A DNA stretch of 64,000 bases from CAYFQB01 sp964345225 (GTDB lineage Bacteria > Nitrospirota > Thermodesulfovibrionia > Thermodesulfovibrionales > UBA6898): assembly GCA_964345225.1 (NCBI GenBank), contig CAYFQB010000009.1:20695-84694 (forward strand), in the 5' to 3' direction. Of the stretch, positions 52,658 to 62,162 are shown piece by piece. The position numbers were made by a program, and so were the translations under genes. The notes under the pieces are model-generated. The model saw nothing but the letters and a program-made list of their open reading frames with translations. It was not told where the DNA came from and ran no database searches. Positions within the stretch are counted from its first letter, which is position 1. Each line of letters begins with the position of its first letter.

Positions 52658-52696
52658 AAAAATAGAAATAAAAACTGTCACTTTATTTCTATTTTT
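52658..52696. terminator. Perfect AT-rich hairpin between glmS and the helicase gene
   Basis: AAAAATAGAAATAAA (52658-52672) pairs over all 15 bases with TTTATTTCTATTTTT (52682-52696). It ends 18 bases before the helicase ATG. It may end the glmS transcript or influence helicase expression; the stem is AT-rich, so it would be a weak terminator. Confidence 0.5.
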
Positions 52697-52714
52697 GATT
52701 GACTGGGGCGTCAG

Positions 52715-54826
52715 ATGTCAAAATCGAATTTAATACAGAATTTAAATCCTCAGCAAATTAAAGCCCTTAAACATGTTAAGGGTCCGTTGTTAGTATTAGC
52801 AGGTGCTGGTAGTGGAAAGACAAAGGTTATTGCTCACAAATTTGCATATATTCTAAAAACAAAAAAAATCTCTCCTGAATCTATTTTAACTGTTACCTTT
52901 AACAACAAAGCCACCATTGATATGAAGGAAAGAATCAAAAGTCTAGTCAACCAAGATGTGCAATATTCTTGGATAGGCACTATACATTCACAGTGCAGCA
53001 GGATTCTGCGCAAAGAAATACACAAAATTGGTTATAAAAATGATTTTTCGATATACGATGAAGATGATCGGTGTAATCTTATCCGGCATATACTAAAAGA
53101 ATTCAAGATTTACGAAGCACTGTACAAAGGCGTTTCATCAAGAATCAATTTTTTGAAAACTACTCTTGTCGGGCCTGAAGAATTTCTTTCATCCGGTAAT
53201 GGTTTTGGCTTTGATGAAAAATTGGCAAAGGTTTATGTAAGGTATCAGGATGAGCTTAAGAGGAGTAACGCCCTTGATTTCAACGATTTAGTTATGGTAG
53301 CCGTCAGACTTTTTAATGAGGATCCAAAAATCCTTGAAAAATATCAGAATTCATTTCCTTATATACTTATTGACGAATTTCAGGATTTAAACTTCGCCCA
53401 GTACCAGTTTATTAAGAAATTGTCTTTGCTTCATAAAAATATATGTGCAGTGGCAGACGATGACCAGAGCATAAACAGATTCAAAAGAACTGATGTACAG
53501 AATATTCTGAATTTTGAGAAGGATTTCCCCAGGGCAAAAGTTGTCAGGCTTGAGAGGAACTATCGCTCTACTCAAAATATACTTGATGTTTCTAATGCCA
53601 TAATCTCAGTTAACTATAAAAGAAAAGACAAGAAGCTCTGGACTAATAAAGGCTGTGGGGAGAAGGTTAACTTTTGTTGGTTAAGCAGTGAACGAGAGGA
53701 AGCCAAACATATTGCAAAAGTAATAAAAGAACTCTATTTAAAAGGTTCTTATTCATATAGTGAAATAGGCATATTTTACAGGGTGAACCTTCAGTCCAGG
53801 GCGATAGAGGATTCACTGCGAGAAGCTGGACTGCCATATAATGTTATTGGAGGTGTCGGCTTTTACAAGAGAAACGAAATAAAAAATATTATTGCTTATG
53901 CACGTCTTATTTTGAACCATGGCGATAATGTAAGCTTCAGAAGAATTATTAACTGTCCGCCTCGAGGGATAGGTGCTGCAACTCTTTCCAAGATTGAACA
54001 TGAAGCAAAGAAAAAGTCTTTATGCCTGTTTAAAGCATTGAAGTTGTGTTTCCGTAACAATGTAATAGCAACATCAACTAAGGACAAGTTAAATAATTTT
54101 GTCAGATTGATCGAAAAAGTATCCTCTTTAACATATAAAAATGCTGATGAGATGCTAAAGGATGTGGTGGAAAAAACAGGCTATCTGGAAATCCTTGACG
54201 AAGAGAAAAGGCAGAATGTTGATGAACTGATTTCTTCGGCGGAAGGCCAACATATTCAGGAGTTTATTGATAAAGTTACAATAATGTCGAATCCTGAAAG
54301 CTCTGTTGAGGATGAGTATATTTCACTTATGACTCTTCATAATGCCAAAGGACTTGAATTCCCGGTCGTTTTTATCACAGGGCTGGAAGAGGGAATGCTT
54401 CCTTATTTCAAAGCAGTTGGAAATGATGCAGAAATTGCAGAAGAGAGAAGGCTCTTTTATGTCGGAATGACAAGGGCAAAAGCTCTCCTGTTATTGACTG
54501 GTGCCCGCAGGAGAAGATTATATTCAAGGGTACAGGAGCAGGATGTATCAAGATTTCTCAAGAATGTACCCCGAAATTGCTGTCATTGGATCGAAAAAGT
54601 TGCAGATCCCAAGACATCAAAGATTATCAATGGAAAGAGGAAAATTGATGCTAAAAGAATTGCTCCTTTATTTTCATCAGGCTGCAGGGTAAAACATCCT
54701 GTATGGGGGGTAGGAATTGTAAGGGATTGCTATGGTGAAAGAGATGACCAGAAGGTTACTGTAAACTTTCCTGATATAGGATTAAAAAGACTTTCCTTAA
54801 AGCTTGCTAACCTAGAGAGGATATAA
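52715..54826 (+). CDS. UvrD/PcrA/Rep-like superfamily 1 helicase with altered motif III
   Basis: 703 residues. Motif I (LAGAGSGKTKVIAHK), Ib (IGTIHSQCSRI), II (ILIDEFQDLN), IV (LERNYRSTQNI), V (SLMTLHNAKGLEFPVVFITGLEEGMLP) and VI (AEERRLFYVGMTRAK) are normal for a 3'-5' DNA helicase in repair and replication restart. Motif III, usually DDDQSIYxFRGAD, reads DDDQSINRFKRTD, and motif Ia is TFNNKATIDMKER, so residues that stack on single-stranded DNA differ. The C-terminus keeps the GCRVKHPVWGVGIV fold of PcrA-type enzymes. gatC follows within 10 bases. Confidence 0.9.
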   Translation: MSKSNLIQNLNPQQIKALKHVKGPLLVLAGAGSGKTKVIAHKFAYILKTKKISPESILTVTFNNKATIDMKERIKSLVNQDVQYSWIGTIHSQCSRILRKEIHKIGYKNDFSIYDEDDRCNLIRHILKEFKIYEALYKGVSSRINFLKTTLVGPEEFLSSGNGFGFDEKLAKVYVRYQDELKRSNALDFNDLVMVAVRLFNEDPKILEKYQNSFPYILIDEFQDLNFAQYQFIKKLSLLHKNICAVADDDQSINRFKRTDVQNILNFEKDFPRAKVVRLERNYRSTQNILDVSNAIISVNYKRKDKKLWTNKGCGEKVNFCWLSSEREEAKHIAKVIKELYLKGSYSYSEIGIFYRVNLQSRAIEDSLREAGLPYNVIGGVGFYKRNEIKNIIAYARLILNHGDNVSFRRIINCPPRGIGAATLSKIEHEAKKKSLCLFKALKLCFRNNVIATSTKDKLNNFVRLIEKVSSLTYKNADEMLKDVVEKTGYLEILDEEKRQNVDELISSAEGQHIQEFIDKVTIMSNPESSVEDEYISLMTLHNAKGLEFPVVFITGLEEGMLPYFKAVGNDAEIAEERRLFYVGMTRAKALLLLTGARRRRLYSRVQEQDVSRFLKNVPRNCCHWIEKVADPKTSKIINGKRKIDAKRIAPLFSSGCRVKHPVWGVGIVRDCYGERDDQKVTVNFPDIGLKRLSLKLANLERI

Positions 54827-54836
54827 ATTTTAACTT

Positions 54837-55115
54837 ATGAATATCTCTATTGATCATTTAGGCCGACTTGCCAGATTATCTCTTTCGGTAGAGGAAAAAG
54901 AGCTTTTTAGCAAACAGATAATCAGCATTCTGAATTATATGGACAAGCTTAATGAACTTGATACTAGAGATATTGAGCCTACATCCCATGTTATTTCAAT
55001 AAATAATGTTGTTAGAGAGGATATGCCTGTAGCCTCTCTAAAAAGACAAGATGCACTTTTAAATGCGCCAGACCATACTGATAAGTTCTATCGCGTACCA
55101 AAAATAATAGAATGA
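54837..55115 (+). CDS. gatC: Asp/Glu-tRNA amidotransferase subunit C
   Basis: 92 residues: MNISIDHLGRLARLSLSVEEKELFSKQIISILNYMDKLNELDTRDIEPTSHV, then REDMPVASLKRQDALLNAPDHTDKFYRVPKIIE, the usual GatC plan. It stabilises GatA in the complex that converts misacylated Glu-tRNA(Gln) or Asp-tRNA(Asn). It starts 10 bases after the helicase stop. gatA and gatB are not in this window; the next gene is panD, so the usual gatCAB order is broken. Confidence 0.93.
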   Translation: MNISIDHLGRLARLSLSVEEKELFSKQIISILNYMDKLNELDTRDIEPTSHVISINNVVREDMPVASLKRQDALLNAPDHTDKFYRVPKIIE

Positions 55116-55185
55116 CAGACAGGGCAGTACATCAGTATATCAGGATATCAGAAGATCATAATATCAGGAGTCACGGGGTACTGCT

Positions 55186-55542
55186 ATGTTAAGGTGCGTG
55201 CTAAGGGCAAAGATACATATGGCAACGGTTACAAAGTCTGACCTTGAGTATGAAGGCAGCATAACAATTGATGAAGCTATTTTAAAAGAGGCAGGGATAC
55301 TACCTTATGAGATAGTGATGGTAAGCAATCTTAATAACGGGGAGCGTTTCGAAACTTATGTGATACCAGGCATGAAAAATTCAGGGGAGATATGCCTTAA
55401 CGGCCCTACTGCAAGAAAGGGTATTGCTGGAGATAAAATTATAATATTCAGCTACAGTTATTTTGATGATAGTGAGCTGAAAGATTTCAAATCAAAGATA
55501 ATTCTGCTCAATTCGAAAAATAAGATTATAAAGAGCAAATAG
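55186..55542 (+). CDS. panD: Aspartate 1-decarboxylase proenzyme
   Basis: 118 residues (MLRCVLRAKIHMATVTKSDLEYEGSITIDEAILKEAGI). The self-cleavage site is G24-S25 in YEGSITID; the serine becomes the pyruvoyl group. Supporting motifs are GERFETYVIPG and LNGPTARKGIAGDKIIIFSY. It makes beta-alanine for pantothenate and coenzyme A. The 70-base spacer from gatC carries TATCAGG-type repeats (55125-55170) like those near 2.2 kb. Confidence 0.95.
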   Translation: MLRCVLRAKIHMATVTKSDLEYEGSITIDEAILKEAGILPYEIVMVSNLNNGERFETYVIPGMKNSGEICLNGPTARKGIAGDKIIIFSYSYFDDSELKDFKSKIILLNSKNKIIKSK

Positions 55543-55603
55543 AAAATAAGTCTTTAAATCCATAATCAATTTTTTATTGATTTATTGTTTATATCTGGAT
55601 ATA

Positions 55604-55619
55604 GTAAGTAATTACTTAC
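55604..55619. promoter_or_regulatory. Palindromic operator before the TetR gene
   Basis: GTAAGTAATTACTTAC is a perfect 16-base palindrome ending five bases before the TetR ATG. TetR-family repressors bind such sites and commonly repress themselves and the pump genes beside them. Confidence 0.8.
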
Positions 55620-55623
55620 AATT

Positions 55624-56214
55624 ATGAATAAGTCTAACACTTTTGAAAATCTCCTGGAAGCTACGCTAAAATTGATTTCAGAGAAAGGTTATCTTGGTGC
55701 TACTACAAGAGAGATAGCCAAGGAGGCTGGTGTTACAGAACTTACTCTCTTCAGGCATTTTGGCAGGAAGGAAAGGCTGTTTGAAGAGGTGCTCAACAGA
55801 TATTCCTTCCTGCCAAAACTAAGGGGACTTCTTCCAGAACTCGAGAGACTTTCATACGAAGAAGCACTCAGTATTGTAGGAGTAAGATTTATTGAAACTC
55901 TGAAAGAAAGGAAAGCTCTGGTTAGAATTATGCTTTCGGAGATGAATTTATATCCTGAAAAAATAAGGTTGGTTCATAGCAAATTTTTGGATGAACTTAT
56001 AAATACTCTTGCCGGCTATTTTAGTTTATTAAAGAAAAGGGGTACGGTAAGGATATTTTCAGCTCAGATGAATGCCAGGGCATTCCTGGGTATGATTTTC
56101 TCTTATTTTTTGACTGAAGAAATCATAAAAGGTAGAAATATATATAAAAAAGAGTCAGAAAAGGTTATAGGAGAATTTGTTAATATATTTGTACTCGGCA
56201 CGTTAAATAAATAA
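55624..56214 (+). CDS. TetR/AcrR-family transcriptional regulator
   Basis: 196 residues. The N-terminal helix-turn-helix is standard: LLEATLKLISEKGYLGATTREIAKEAGVTELTLFRHFGRKERLFEEVL. The helical C-terminal ligand domain is unremarkable. A 16-base palindrome ends just before the start codon, implying autoregulation. It heads the TolC-adaptor-RND gene set, all in the same direction, and is probably the repressor that is released when the pump substrate binds. Confidence 0.92.
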   Translation: MNKSNTFENLLEATLKLISEKGYLGATTREIAKEAGVTELTLFRHFGRKERLFEEVLNRYSFLPKLRGLLPELERLSYEEALSIVGVRFIETLKERKALVRIMLSEMNLYPEKIRLVHSKFLDELINTLAGYFSLLKKRGTVRIFSAQMNARAFLGMIFSYFLTEEIIKGRNIYKKESEKVIGEFVNIFVLGTLNK

Positions 56215-56297
56215 AAGTTTACCCCGTTAGAAAGAGCGGTGCTTTTTTACTGTGTAAACTGATCAATATACATCTATAAGGAAGGGGCTGCATATTA

Positions 56298-57611
56298 ATG
56301 AGAATAGACAAAACTGTATTGATTTTCATTTTTCTATTAGGTTGTCTTTCTAATGTCCGGTCACAGAATATATATTCTCTCAATGACCTTTATAAGGTAG
56401 CACTCGAGCGTGCAGAAGATATAAAAATTTCAGAGGAAGACCTTTATATAACGGAAAGGGGTAAGGACAAGGCCATAGCAGATTTACTTCCTACATTATC
56501 AGCCTTTGGAGAATATACCAAATTTAGTGAGAGCAAAGAAGCAACTTCTGGTTTTAGTATCCAGCCTGACTATAGTACTTCATGGGGACTCAGGCTTGAT
56601 CAATCTTTGTCTTTAAGCGGGAGGGAATTCACAGGCTTCGGAATTGCTGGCAAGAAAATAATGAAAAGCAGGTTTAACCTCAATGCTGTTAAAGAAGATT
56701 ATCTTTTAAGTGTAGCTTCAGCTTATTATGAAGTGCTTAAAGCAAAAAGGGAGATGGAGATAGCTAATTCAAATGTAGACAGGCTAATAAAACACAGGGA
56801 TGCTGCAAGGATTAGGTTGGAGGTCGGGGAGGTTACAAAAACTGTGCTTTTAAGAGCAAATGCAGAGCTGGCAAGTGCACAGTCAGATTTAATAAGGGCA
56901 GAAAATACACTCAAACTTTCAAAAGCCATTCTTGGAAGAATTGTCGGCATAGGTGAGGATTATGAACTTAAAGAGACCGTTGACATAACCCAGGATTTTA
57001 AAGACAGCAATGAATCCAAAACTATTGAATCACTCAAACAGACAGCCTTATCTGAAAGAGTTGATTTAAAAGCGGTTGAACTTCAAAAGAAGATCGCTGA
57101 AGATGAGGTTAAATATGCAAGGGGTTTATACTGGCCTACTCTTTCGATAGAGGGAGTGTATTTCAGGGAAAAGGATGAACCGTCTTCGTCCTTTGAGATT
57201 AAAGAAAGAATTTATGGCGGTATAAAGATTGATTTTCCCTTCTTTGAAGGTGGGCTCAGAAGGGCAGAGGTAAGAGAGGCAAAGGCAAAACAGAGGCAGT
57301 CTGTACTTGATTATGAAGACATAAAGAAAACAATATTTATAGAGGTTGAAGAGGCATATCTTGATTTTATAACCCAGAAGGGGGTTTTAAAGTCATTTGA
57401 GGATCAGCTTACTTTTGCAAAGGATAACTATAATCTGGTTTCCAAACAGTTTAAATACGGTCTTGTAAACAGTATAGATGTGATGGATGCAAACACACTT
57501 CTTGTCACAGCAGAAAGAGAACTTGCAAATGCAAAGTATGATTATCAGCTGGCTATTTTAAGATTAAGGCGTGCAACCGGAACATTTCTGAAAGCGGAAA
57601 TCAGTCAATAG
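56298..57611 (+). CDS. TolC-family outer-membrane efflux protein
   Basis: 437 residues with a signal peptide (MRIDKTVLIFIFLLGCLSNVRSQ, near 22). Two outer-membrane-efflux halves are seen: YSLNDLYKVALERAEDIKISEEDLYITERGKDKAIADLLPTLSAFGEY and KYARGLYWPTLSIEGVYF...FPFFEGGLRRAEVREAKAKQRQ, with long coiled helices. It trimerises as the outer-membrane exit channel of the pump. It is followed by the adaptor and RND genes. An ACCCCGTTAGAAAG repeat end lies in its leader (56221-56234). Confidence 0.93.
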   Translation: MRIDKTVLIFIFLLGCLSNVRSQNIYSLNDLYKVALERAEDIKISEEDLYITERGKDKAIADLLPTLSAFGEYTKFSESKEATSGFSIQPDYSTSWGLRLDQSLSLSGREFTGFGIAGKKIMKSRFNLNAVKEDYLLSVASAYYEVLKAKREMEIANSNVDRLIKHRDAARIRLEVGEVTKTVLLRANAELASAQSDLIRAENTLKLSKAILGRIVGIGEDYELKETVDITQDFKDSNESKTIESLKQTALSERVDLKAVELQKKIAEDEVKYARGLYWPTLSIEGVYFREKDEPSSSFEIKERIYGGIKIDFPFFEGGLRRAEVREAKAKQRQSVLDYEDIKKTIFIEVEEAYLDFITQKGVLKSFEDQLTFAKDNYNLVSKQFKYGLVNSIDVMDANTLLVTAERELANAKYDYQLAILRLRRATGTFLKAEISQ

Positions 57612-57698
57612 TCTGCTGACATCAGTGATAATATAAAAGAAAAATAGTGGAAAGGATTCAAGTCTACAACTCATAGAGGGGTCAAGGGGAACGAAGTT

Positions 57699-58793
57699 AT
57701 GACAGATATAATAGAAAGGATTACATTAGTTCTCTCCATAATTCTTATGTTATTTACAGCTGTTCATGCCCAGAAGGGTGAGGACAATGACGGAACTAAG
57801 GGTGTCGAGTCGGAGAGACCTGCAAATGTAGTTGTATCAGATATAAGTACCGGCATGGTAAGTCCTGAGGCTGAATTTATCGGAACTGTTTACTATCAGG
57901 AAGTTTCTGATGTTGCCTCTGAGGTTAGTGGAATGGTTGAGGTAGTCAACTTTGAAGAAGGTCAGAGAATAAAAGAGGGGGATATTCTTGTAAGAATTGA
58001 TTCTGATTTATTGGAAAAAACACTTAATGCGACTACAGCATCCTATGAACAGGTTCTGGCAGACCTTGAAAAGGCAGAAAAAGACCTCAGAAGAACAGAG
58101 AGTCTTTACAGGGAAGAACTCATATCAGAGAAGTTATATGATGCAAACAGATTTAACGTGAAAGGGCTTGAGAAGAAAGCCAATTCCTTGAGGTCAGATG
58201 TGGAGCGCCTTGAGGTTGAACTTCAGAAAAAGAAAGTTAAAGCTCCGTTTGATGGTGTCGCAATAAAAAAACATGTAGACAGAGGTGAATGGCTGTCGCC
58301 GGGTGCAACTGTAGCAACTGTTGCAAAGGACGATATAGTGGATATTATTGTAGAAGTTCCTGAAAGAGTAATTAAGGCTACCAAAACTGGTATGAGTGTA
58401 AAAGTAAAGGCGGGAGGAAAGGAGATGACTGGAAAAGTTTTTGCAGTCATACCCAGGGGTGATATAGCAACGAGGACATTCCCTGTAAAGATTCGCATAA
58501 CAAATTCCATGTTACTAATCGAGGGGATGGAAGCAAGAGTTGCTCTGCCAGAAGCTAAGAAGAGAAAAACACTCATAGTACCGAGAGATGCAGTAGTTAC
58601 CATGTATGGTAATACCGTTGTTTTTGCAGTTAAAGACTCAACTGCCAGTTTGATACAGGTAAATGTAATTGGGTATAAAGGCAAGACAGCCGGAATAAAT
58701 GGACAGGGTCTAACAGAAGGTATGAAAGTAGTGATTAAGGGTAATGAGAGGCTCAGGAACGGACAGAAGGTAAATATACTTAACCACAGATAA
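57699..58793 (+). CDS. RND efflux periplasmic adaptor (membrane fusion protein)
   Basis: 364 residues with an N-terminal signal/anchor (residues 8-25, ending VHA-QK). Lipoyl-like halves (VASEVSGMVEVVNFEEGQRIKEGDILVRID; VKAPFDGVAIKKHVDRGEWLSPG) flank a helical hairpin (about 110-175), followed by the beta-barrel and membrane-proximal domains. It links the inner-membrane pump to TolC. The DNA after its stop carries ACCACAGAT repeats (58785-58860). Confidence 0.92.
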   Translation: MTDIIERITLVLSIILMLFTAVHAQKGEDNDGTKGVESERPANVVVSDISTGMVSPEAEFIGTVYYQEVSDVASEVSGMVEVVNFEEGQRIKEGDILVRIDSDLLEKTLNATTASYEQVLADLEKAEKDLRRTESLYREELISEKLYDANRFNVKGLEKKANSLRSDVERLEVELQKKKVKAPFDGVAIKKHVDRGEWLSPGATVATVAKDDIVDIIVEVPERVIKATKTGMSVKVKAGGKEMTGKVFAVIPRGDIATRTFPVKIRITNSMLLIEGMEARVALPEAKKRKTLIVPRDAVVTMYGNTVVFAVKDSTASLIQVNVIGYKGKTAGINGQGLTEGMKVVIKGNERLRNGQKVNILNHR

Positions 58794-58930
58794 CCACAGA
58801 TATTTGATAGAATTAAAAAATATTCTAAGATAAGAAATACACAGATTATCACAGATTCTTATTAACATTTAATTTCTGCAATAATTCTGTTAGCTTTCTG
58901 TGTTAATCTGCAGATGACTAAGAAGGAACA

Positions 58931-61900
58931 ATGGAAATTATAAAGTTTTCCATAGAGAAGCCGGTAACCGTAATTGTCGGTGTAATTATAGTTGTACTTT
59001 TCGGGATGATAAGTCTGTTCAGTCTGCCCTACCAGTTAAGCCCGGATGTGACGGAACCAGAAATTACAGTCACAACAGTATGGACTGGTGCCACACCATA
59101 TGAGATTGAGCGCGAGATAATAGAAGAGCAGGAAAAAGTATTGAAGGGAATCCCTGGTCTTGTTGAGATGGAAAGTGCTTCCATCAATGGCATGGGAACC
59201 GTCTCTCTCAGATTCAAAATAGGCACTGATGTTGATGATGCACTTCTCAGGGTTTCTAACAAACTAAATGAAGTGCCTTCTTACCCTCAGAATGTAGAGA
59301 AACCTGTTATCAATGCAACCGGTGCAGCAACTTCGCCTGTCATCTGGATGATATTAAAGCCTTCAGAGGATAATCCTAATCCTATTTATACGTATAGAAC
59401 CTATCTTGAGAATGAAGTTCGTCAATATCTTGAAAGGGTTGAAGGTGTTGCGGAACTCTTTGTCGGCGGCGGGACTGAGAAGGAGATGCATATTATTGTA
59501 AAGCCGGAGAAACTCTCTGCTTACGGACTCACAATGAATGATGTTATTAATGTATTGACATCTGAAAATGCAAATGTGTCTGCAGGTACAATGGGAGTCG
59601 GAAGGAGAGATTACAGGATCAGGACAGTGGCCGAGTACAAATCTTTAGAGGATATTGAAAACGTAGTCATCAAATCGACAGGCCAGAGACGGATAAAACT
59701 TTCGGATGTAGCAAAAGTCAGCTATGGTTACGAGAAGCTTACCGTTGCCATGATTCACAATGCTGAAGCCGGCATAGCAATAGGAGTTAAACCCGAGCCG
59801 GGCACCAATATCCTTGAAATGACCGACAGGGTTGAAGAAGTTGTTAAGTGGCTTAACAATGGAAAACTGAAATCAGAGAAGGTTTATATTGACTGGGCAT
59901 ATGACCAGCGGCCGTATATAAGGGGAGCTATAAACCTCCTTAGAAGAAATATATTAATCGGGGTAATCCTTGCAATTACAGTGCTAATCTTGTTTCTAAG
60001 GAGTATTTCATCAACAGTCGTTGCAGCCTCTGCAATACCGATAAGCATCATCGGGACTTTCATCTTTATGAATGCCTTTGGAAGAAATCTCAATGTAGTG
60101 AGTCTCGCAGGTATTGCATTTGCGGCAGGAATGCTTGTGGACAGCGCCATTGTTGTTCTGGAGAATATCGACCGTCACAGGAGAATGAATAAATCGCCTT
60201 TTAATGCTGCGTATGACGGTGCGCGAGAGGTCTTGGGCGCCATCCTTGCTTCTACCCTCACCACAGTGGCTGTTTTCCTGCCCGTGGTCTTTATTCAGGA
60301 AGAGGCAGGTCAATTATTCAGGGACATAGCTATTGCAGTTACTTGCGCAATAAGTTTGAGTCTTTTTGTATCTGTATCCGTAATACCGATGTTTTCAAAA
60401 CAGCTGTTTAGCATATCCGGTAAAAGAGTTCATATTAAAGAGAATTTACTGACGAGGACAGGTTATAGAACTGCAAAAGTAATTATGGGTTTAGTGACAT
60501 TGTCTGTAAAGAATTGGAAAACAAGGATAATAACTGTTTTGTCACTTACGTTTCTGTCTGTTATCACAATCATACTGTTATTCCCAAAGATGGAATACCT
60601 CCCGCAGGGCAACAGGAATCTTGTAATTAATATACTCAGCTTTCCGCCCGGACTTTCCTATGAAGAGAAGAAGGATGTCGGGGAGCAGTTATTTCGTGCG
60701 GCTGAACCTTATATGTGGAAAGACCATGAAGGAATTCCGGGCATCAAAAATATGTTCTATGTTGGTTCTGACCGGATAAATATTGCAGGAGCTGTGAGCA
60801 TTCATGAGCAGCGTGCAAGAGATCTATTGCCGCTATTCATGAAAAGCATAAACAGTATACCGGGGATGTTCGGAGTAAGTTTACAGGCAGGTATTTTCCA
60901 GACCCGCCTGGGAAGGGGAAGGACAATTGAAGTTGATACAAGCGGAGACGACATGAACAAAATAGTACGGGTTGCAGGTACAATGTTCGGAATGATAATG
61001 AAAGAGATTCCCGGGGCTCAGGTCAGACCTATCCCTTCACTCGAGCTTCTTTTCCCTGAGATAAGATTATTACCTCGAAGGGACCGGGTTAAGGCTGTCG
61101 GCATGAGTGCAAGTGAGCTTGGCATATCACTTGATGTATTGATGGATGGGAGGAAAATAGGGGAGTTCAAAGAAGAGGGAGAAAAAAAAATCGACCTGGT
61201 GCTTAAGGCATCAGAAGAGGATATTTCAACTCCTGAGGAGCTTTACAGTTCAATGATATCTACTCCGGGAGGGAAGATTCTCCCTGTCGCCTCTCTTTCG
61301 GAACTTGTAAGGACAACTGGAATAACAGAGATAAGGCATCTTGAACGGAACCGTACTATTACACTTCAGGTAACACCTCCGGAGACTTTACCATTAGAGG
61401 AAGCCATGGAAATTATCGATAGCAAGGTTGTTACGTTACTCAAAAACAAGGATATGATTAGAGGCGTTGATGTAAGACAGAGCGGTGTAGCGGACAAACT
61501 TACAGAAACAAGGAATGCCCTTCAGTGGAACTTCATACTGGCAGCTGGCATTGCTTATCTTTTGATGTCAGCACTCTTTGGAAACTTTCTGTATCCACTG
61601 ATTATTATGTTCACTGTCCCGCTTGCCTCGGCAGGTGGATTCATTTTGCTAAGGTTTGTTGATCTGTTTAATCCCCAGCCCCTGGATATACTTACCATGC
61701 TTGGTTTTGTGATATTAATAGGTGTTGTTGTTAATAATGCGATTCTGATTGTTCATCAGGCACTGAACAATATCCGTTTTCACGGGATGGACTACACTGA
61801 AGCTGTGCTTGAATCCACAAGGACAAGGCTGCGGCCTATTTATATGAGTGCTTCTACAAGTATTTTTGCGATGCTTCCGCTCGTCGCGAGACCGGGTCCC

Positions 61901-62056
61901 GGCTCCGAGCTCTATAGGGGACTCGGAAGTGTTATAATCGGAGGGCTGGCCATTTCAACGATATTTACTGTCTTTGTGATACCTGCACTATTAATGTTTT
62001 TCATTAAGATGGAAAAAGGGAAAGCAGTAAACCCCGTAGAAAGGGCTGGGCTTTGA
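58931..62056 (+). CDS. RND-family efflux pump, inner-membrane transporter
   Basis: 1041 residues, usual length for AcrB-like pumps, with 12 membrane helices (1 near the start, five at about 335-490, one near 525-545, five at about 865-1030) and two large periplasmic loops. Family motifs include QLSPDVTEPEITVTTVWTGATPYEIEREI and GMLVDSAIVVLENIDRHRR. The helix-4 proton-relay position has a single aspartate (VDS) instead of the AcrB Asp-Asp. It exports drugs, lipids or other toxic molecules using the proton gradient; substrate unknown. Confidence 0.94.
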   Translation: MEIIKFSIEKPVTVIVGVIIVVLFGMISLFSLPYQLSPDVTEPEITVTTVWTGATPYEIEREIIEEQEKVLKGIPGLVEMESASINGMGTVSLRFKIGTDVDDALLRVSNKLNEVPSYPQNVEKPVINATGAATSPVIWMILKPSEDNPNPIYTYRTYLENEVRQYLERVEGVAELFVGGGTEKEMHIIVKPEKLSAYGLTMNDVINVLTSENANVSAGTMGVGRRDYRIRTVAEYKSLEDIENVVIKSTGQRRIKLSDVAKVSYGYEKLTVAMIHNAEAGIAIGVKPEPGTNILEMTDRVEEVVKWLNNGKLKSEKVYIDWAYDQRPYIRGAINLLRRNILIGVILAITVLILFLRSISSTVVAASAIPISIIGTFIFMNAFGRNLNVVSLAGIAFAAGMLVDSAIVVLENIDRHRRMNKSPFNAAYDGAREVLGAILASTLTTVAVFLPVVFIQEEAGQLFRDIAIAVTCAISLSLFVSVSVIPMFSKQLFSISGKRVHIKENLLTRTGYRTAKVIMGLVTLSVKNWKTRIITVLSLTFLSVITIILLFPKMEYLPQGNRNLVINILSFPPGLSYEEKKDVGEQLFRAAEPYMWKDHEGIPGIKNMFYVGSDRINIAGAVSIHEQRARDLLPLFMKSINSIPGMFGVSLQAGIFQTRLGRGRTIEVDTSGDDMNKIVRVAGTMFGMIMKEIPGAQVRPIPSLELLFPEIRLLPRRDRVKAVGMSASELGISLDVLMDGRKIGEFKEEGEKKIDLVLKASEEDISTPEELYSSMISTPGGKILPVASLSELVRTTGITEIRHLERNRTITLQVTPPETLPLEEAMEIIDSKVVTLLKNKDMIRGVDVRQSGVADKLTETRNALQWNFILAAGIAYLLMSALFGNFLYPLIIMFTVPLASAGGFILLRFVDLFNPQPLDILTMLGFVILIGVVVNNAILIVHQALNNIRFHGMDYTEAVLESTRTRLRPIYMSASTSIFAMLPLVARPGPGSELYRGLGSVIIGGLAISTIFTVFVIPALLMFFIKMEKGKAVNPVERAGL

Positions 62057-62162
62057 ACCCCCCTTAGAAGAAAATAACAATACTTTCTAAAGGGGTAAAG
62101 GAAGATTGATATTCTCAAAACTCAAGACATTTAAGACAGAAATAAAGAACTTTGTTCAAAGC

